A program made the translations under genes and the position numbers. A stretch of 64,000 nt of DNA, from assembly GCF_003575965.1 (NCBI RefSeq), contig NZ_QWJJ01000005.1, forward strand, positions 124,001-188,000. The letters are read 5' to 3'. The stretch is from Pseudooceanicola sediminis (lineage in GTDB: Bacteria; Pseudomonadota; Alphaproteobacteria; Rhodobacterales; Rhodobacteraceae). The notes below the pieces were generated by a model. The model made no database searches, was not told the DNA's origin, and saw nothing but the letters and a program-made list of their open reading frames with translations. Numbering within the stretch: the stretch's first letter is position 1; each line of letters begins with the position of its first letter. Positions 61,168 to 64,000 of the stretch are shown here, piece after piece.

Positions 61168-62163
61168 TTGGACCAATTCGCAAGCAGACCTCATGATGCG
61201 CTGGCCGCAGCCCTCAGCGAGGAGCTGGAAGCAGTCAACGCACTGATAAACGAAAAGATGTCGTCGCGTCACGCGCCGCGCATCCCCGAAGTCACCGCAC
61301 ACCTCGTCGGGGCGGGCGGCAAGCGCCTGCGACCGATGCTGACGCTGGCCGCTGCCCGGCTCTGCGGATACCGGGGCGGGTATCACGTTCACCTGGCGGC
61401 AACGGTGGAGTTCATTCACACCGCTACCTTGCTGCATGACGACGTCGTCGATGAAAGCGAACAACGGCGCGGACGCCCCACCGCCAACCTGCTCTGGGAC
61501 AATCAGAGTTCGGTGCTGGTCGGCGATTACCTGTTCGCGCGCGCCTTCCAGCTGATGGTCGAACCTGGCAACCTGCGGGTGCTGGACATTCTCGCAGGTG
61601 CTGCGTCGACCATTGCTGAGGGCGAAGTGCTGCAATTGACTGTCGCGCAGGACATCACGACCTCGGAAGAGACCTACCTTCAGGTGGTTCGAGGCAAGAC
61701 GGCCGCATTGTTTTCGGCAGCAACCCAATCGGGCGCGGTTCTGGCAGAGGCGCCGGACGACCATGTCCAAGCGCTGTACACCTACGGCGACGCGCTCGGT
61801 ATCGCGTTCCAGATGGCCGATGATCTGCTGGACTACGGCGGAAACAGCGATCAGACCGGCAAGAACGTCGGGGATGATTTTCGAGAGCGCAAACTGACCC
61901 TGCCCGTGATCCGCGCCATCTCTGCCGCGGATGAGACAGAGCGCAGCTTTTGGGAACGCACCATTGGCCGTGGCAAGCAGGCCGAAGGCGACCTGGAGCA
62001 CGCTCTGGCCCTGATGGCCCGTCATGGCACACTTGAAACCACGCGCCAGACAGCGCTCGAATGGTCGCAAAAAGCACGTGATGCCCTGACCATCCTGCCC
62101 GAGAGCGACCTGCGCGACATCCTGTCCGACCTTGCGGCTTACGTGGTTTCGCGCCTCAACTGA
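61168..62163 (+). CDS. Polyprenyl diphosphate synthase (quinone side chain)
   Basis: Predicted 331-residue trans-prenyltransferase. Both Asp-rich motifs are present: DDVVD at residues 91-95 and DDLLD in QMADDLLDYGG; GGKRLRP binds isopentenyl diphosphate. It probably makes the decaprenyl or octaprenyl tail of ubiquinone. I prefer TTG 61168 (GGGAGAG seven bases upstream, N terminus LDQFASRPHDALAA as in relatives); ATG 61123 is in frame but has no ribosome site. Chain length cannot be read safely from sequence. Confidence 0.93.
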   Translation: MDQFASRPHDALAAALSEELEAVNALINEKMSSRHAPRIPEVTAHLVGAGGKRLRPMLTLAAARLCGYRGGYHVHLAATVEFIHTATLLHDDVVDESEQRRGRPTANLLWDNQSSVLVGDYLFARAFQLMVEPGNLRVLDILAGAASTIAEGEVLQLTVAQDITTSEETYLQVVRGKTAALFSAATQSGAVLAEAPDDHVQALYTYGDALGIAFQMADDLLDYGGNSDQTGKNVGDDFRERKLTLPVIRAISAADETERSFWERTIGRGKQAEGDLEHALALMARHGTLETTRQTALEWSQKARDALTILPESDLRDILSDLAAYVVSRLN

Positions 62164-62230
62164 CGCCGCCACGGACAGGCTGAACGGGGCGCGTGGTGCC
62201 GGACCGTGCCCCGCTTGCACTGGCGGTTCG

Positions 62231-63259
62231 TCAATCAAAGATTGCGGCGACGCGCCCCAGCAGCATGAAAGCCCGCGCGGTGCGGGTTTCCGAGAGCCCT
62301 TGAATTTCGGCGTCCGACGCCGATTTCTCGAATTCGATGAACATCTTGTCGAAACGCCGCAGGAAGTGATGCGCGACATCGCGAAAGATCGGGTCCTGCT
62401 TCATGCGTCCCGCGGCAAGTGCCAGGCATGACCGGTCGCGGATGCCACCCAGGCTCGCGACCTCCGGCCCCCGGTCCCCGGCGGCAAAGCGGCGCCAGGT
62501 CTCGGCGCTGGCCGCGTCGACCCGAAGGTCATCCATGTAGATCCCGTCCTGGCTGAGAAGGGTAAGGATATCCTGTGAGGCCTGGATCAGCAGCGCTGAC
62601 TGGCGATCCCTGAGGGCCTTGCGAAGCGCCGCAAACCCTTCCTGATCCTCCGCTGTTTCGGGAAAGTTCATGGCGCGGATGAAATCCTCACGCGCCAGCG
62701 GCTCGGGTGTGTCGGCGTCGGACGGGCCGAGCGGCAAGGGCGCCTGCCCTTCATCCACCGACCGCGCCGGTGGGACAGGCGCCTCGGCACGTACGACGCT
62801 GTGTTCACGGATCGAACTGATCGTCAGCAACGCGGTCTCCGTCTTGCGCTGCGCGGATGCGATCTCGTCCAGCTTGCGGGCGATGTTGCTTTCAGTGGCG
62901 GCGCCGCCACGCTGGCTCTGCGTGACATAGGCGTGTCGTATGGCGTCGATCGCGGCGCGCAGGCGGCGGCTCTCGTCGCGCATCACGCGCGCTGAGCGTG
63001 CGGCCATGGCCGCGACCCAGACCAGTGCAACCGGAACGACCACGGCCATCACCATCATGGCGATCTGCAGAGTGTACAGCCCAGTCTCAGCGGCGTCCGA
63101 AGGTTGACGGAACGCCACGAAATAAACGCCGGCACCGACCATCCACAGCAGGCTGACGATCAGGGCAATGGTTTCGACCGGGCTGAAGACCTGCCGATCA
63201 GCTGCGTCATGGTGAGCACGCTGCGCTGGCCTGCTCTCCTGTTCCTGGTTGTCCGTCAT
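62231..63259 (-). CDS. Membrane protein of unknown function
   Basis: Predicted 342-residue protein. A short polar N terminus, two membrane segments (about 29-50 and 66-90) and a long cytoplasmic part: a probable coiled coil (about 95-150, RMLRR-like basic start, KLDEIASAQRKTETALL), a Pro/Glu-rich linker and a helical C-terminal domain (EDFIRAMNFPETAEDQEG). AGGGG seven bases before ATG 63259. I recall similar proteins only in Rhodobacteraceae. Convergent with the prenyl synthase; upstream is greA on the same strand. Confidence 0.78.
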   Translation of the reverse strand: MTDNQEQESRPAQRAHHDAADRQVFSPVETIALIVSLLWMVGAGVYFVAFRQPSDAAETGLYTLQIAMMVMAVVVPVALVWVAAMAARSARVMRDESRRLRAAIDAIRHAYVTQSQRGGAATESNIARKLDEIASAQRKTETALLTISSIREHSVVRAEAPVPPARSVDEGQAPLPLGPSDADTPEPLAREDFIRAMNFPETAEDQEGFAALRKALRDRQSALLIQASQDILTLLSQDGIYMDDLRVDAASAETWRRFAAGDRGPEVASLGGIRDRSCLALAAGRMKQDPIFRDVAHHFLRRFDKMFIEFEKSASDAEIQGLSETRTARAFMLLGRVAAIFD

Positions 63260-63338
63260 CTGCGGCCCCTGGTTGGCGTGGCACCGGTCACGGCAGAGTT
63301 GCCTGGACCGTATCCAGCACAAACACGGCCTTGCTCCG

Positions 63339-63809
63339 TTATTCGAAGGTTATCTTGAGAACCTCGTATGAGCGATCACCGCCCGGCGTACGAACTTCGA
63401 CCGAGTCGCCTTCGTCCTTGCCGATTAGCGCACGGGCAATGGGCGAGCGGATGTTAAGCAGCCCCTTGTCGATATTCGCCTCGTATTCGCCAACAATCCG
63501 CCAGGTCTTTTCCTCATCCGTGTCTTCATCCACGAGGGTCACGGTCGCCCCGAACTTGATCGTGCCTGACAGGGTCTTGGGATCAATCACGTCGGCCAGG
63601 GACAAGACGCCCTCCAGCTCCTTGATCCGCCCCTCGATGAAGCTCTGCTTTTCGCGGGCAGAGTGATATTCGGCGTTTTCCGACAGATCACCGTGTTCAC
63701 GGGCCTCAGCAATCGCCTTGATAATTTCCGGGCGCTCCACGGACTTCAGCTGTTTCAGCTCGGCTTCGAGTTTCACAAAGCCCGCCCGGGTCATCGGTAT
63801 CTTTTCCAT
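63339..63809 (-). CDS. greA: Transcription elongation factor GreA
   Basis: Predicted 156-residue GreA. The N-terminal coiled coil ([20 protein letters not shown] to about residue 75) carries the acidic tip GDLSENAEY that rescues backtracked RNA polymerase, followed by the FKBP-like C-terminal domain ([22 protein letters not shown]). GGAGGG seven bases before ATG 63809. It ends 79 bp before the next minus-strand gene. Confidence 0.97.
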   Translation of the reverse strand: MEKIPMTRAGFVKLEAELKQLKSVERPEIIKAIAEAREHGDLSENAEYHSAREKQSFIEGRIKELEGVLSLADVIDPKTLSGTIKFGATVTLVDEDTDEEKTWRIVGEYEANIDKGLLNIRSPIARALIGKDEGDSVEVRTPGGDRSYEVLKITFE

Positions 63810-63833
63810 CAAGGCCCTCCATGGCACGCAGAA

Positions 63834-63852
63834 AGGGGCCACTGCGGCCCCT
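63834..63852 (-). terminator. Hairpin upstream of greA
   Basis: AGGGGCC (63834-63840) pairs with GGCCCCT (63846-63852) over a 5-nt loop. On the minus strand it is followed by TTTCT, so it probably ends a minus-strand gene lying beyond the right part of the window. Confidence 0.6.
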
Positions 63853-63853
63853 C

Positions 63854-64000
63854 TCGTATCCTAAACGGTTCAGCTACCTGACCCAAACCGTACCCCAAAT
63901 GCAAGCGGTTTGCCCAGTGCGGCGGATTACGACCGATGGCCGATCCGAGCGATGCCGGATGGCTATCGTCGCGCCGAGGGCCTGACGCTCCTTCGCGCGT
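63854..64000. other. Right edge of the window, unassigned
   Basis: 147 bp with no feature I can support. A plus-strand frame from ATG 63954 (MPDGYRRAEGLTLLRA) runs off the edge with reasonable codon use and might be the start of a gene, but it is too short to judge. Confidence 0.3.

Overview
The window is 64 kb of high-GC chromosome from an alphaproteobacterium of the Rhodobacteraceae (Roseobacter/Rhodobacter group). The evidence is gene content and order: crotonyl-CoA carboxylase/reductase next to ethylmalonyl-CoA mutase, then sdhBADC, mesaconyl-CoA hydratase, malyl-CoA thioesterase, mdh, sucCD, sucAB and lpd in one run. I remember this arrangement from Rhodobacter sphaeroides and have not checked it here. 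DUF1989, TIGR02302, DUF1737 and NnrU-type proteins fit the same family. I see no tRNA, rRNA, CRISPR array, prophage or insertion sequence, so this is core chromosome.

Layout. 1-3.4 kb: end of a BMP-type (nucleoside-like) ABC importer and a DAO-family FAD oxidoreductase. 3.5-6 kb: an 829-residue FAD/GcvT dehydrogenase of the dimethylglycine/sarcosine type on the minus strand. 6.4-9.2 kb: etfB-etfA-hbd. 9.3-12 kb: a RecD-like helicase and two small paralogous proteins of unknown function. 12.1-15.8 kb: divergent ccr and ecm. 15.9-22.2 kb: acylphosphatase, a possible outer-membrane barrel protein, an aldo/keto reductase, DUF1989, a type III PLP decarboxylase and several very small genes. 22.5-28.9 kb (minus): sdhCDAB and an mcl2-nnrU-DUF1737-mch operon. 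30-42 kb (plus): mdh, sucCD, DUF805, sucAB, two MAPEG proteins and lpd. 42-55 kb: glycosyltransferase, secreted intradiol dioxygenase, ftsEX-plsC-PNPOx, MJ0042 zinc ribbon protein, TIGR02302, lysA-DUF2834-lptM-argH, tlpA and tag. 55.6-64 kb: EAL protein, phaA, phaB, DMT exporter, DUF465, methyltransferase, DUF2007, polyprenyl synthase, a membrane protein and greA.

The genes join into one acetyl-CoA economy. phaA/phaB make 3-hydroxybutyryl-CoA. ccr and ecm drive the ethylmalonyl-CoA pathway. mch and mcl2 carry mesaconyl-CoA to malate, and sdh, mdh, suc and lpd are the TCA cycle steps that receive it. The etf and DMGDH-type genes feed electrons from flavin dehydrogenases.

The strongest unexplained signals are non-coding: (1) paired TGTGATCACA palindromes exactly 21 bp apart at both the sdh and suc operons; (2) an overlapping 17-bp perfect and 30-bp near-perfect palindrome before phaB, whose left half recurs before mcl2; (3) a dispersed repeat with an exact 11-bp period (GATACCG plus 4 nt) at three loci, each downstream of a gene and in its sense orientation; (4) short tandem duplications just after stop codons.
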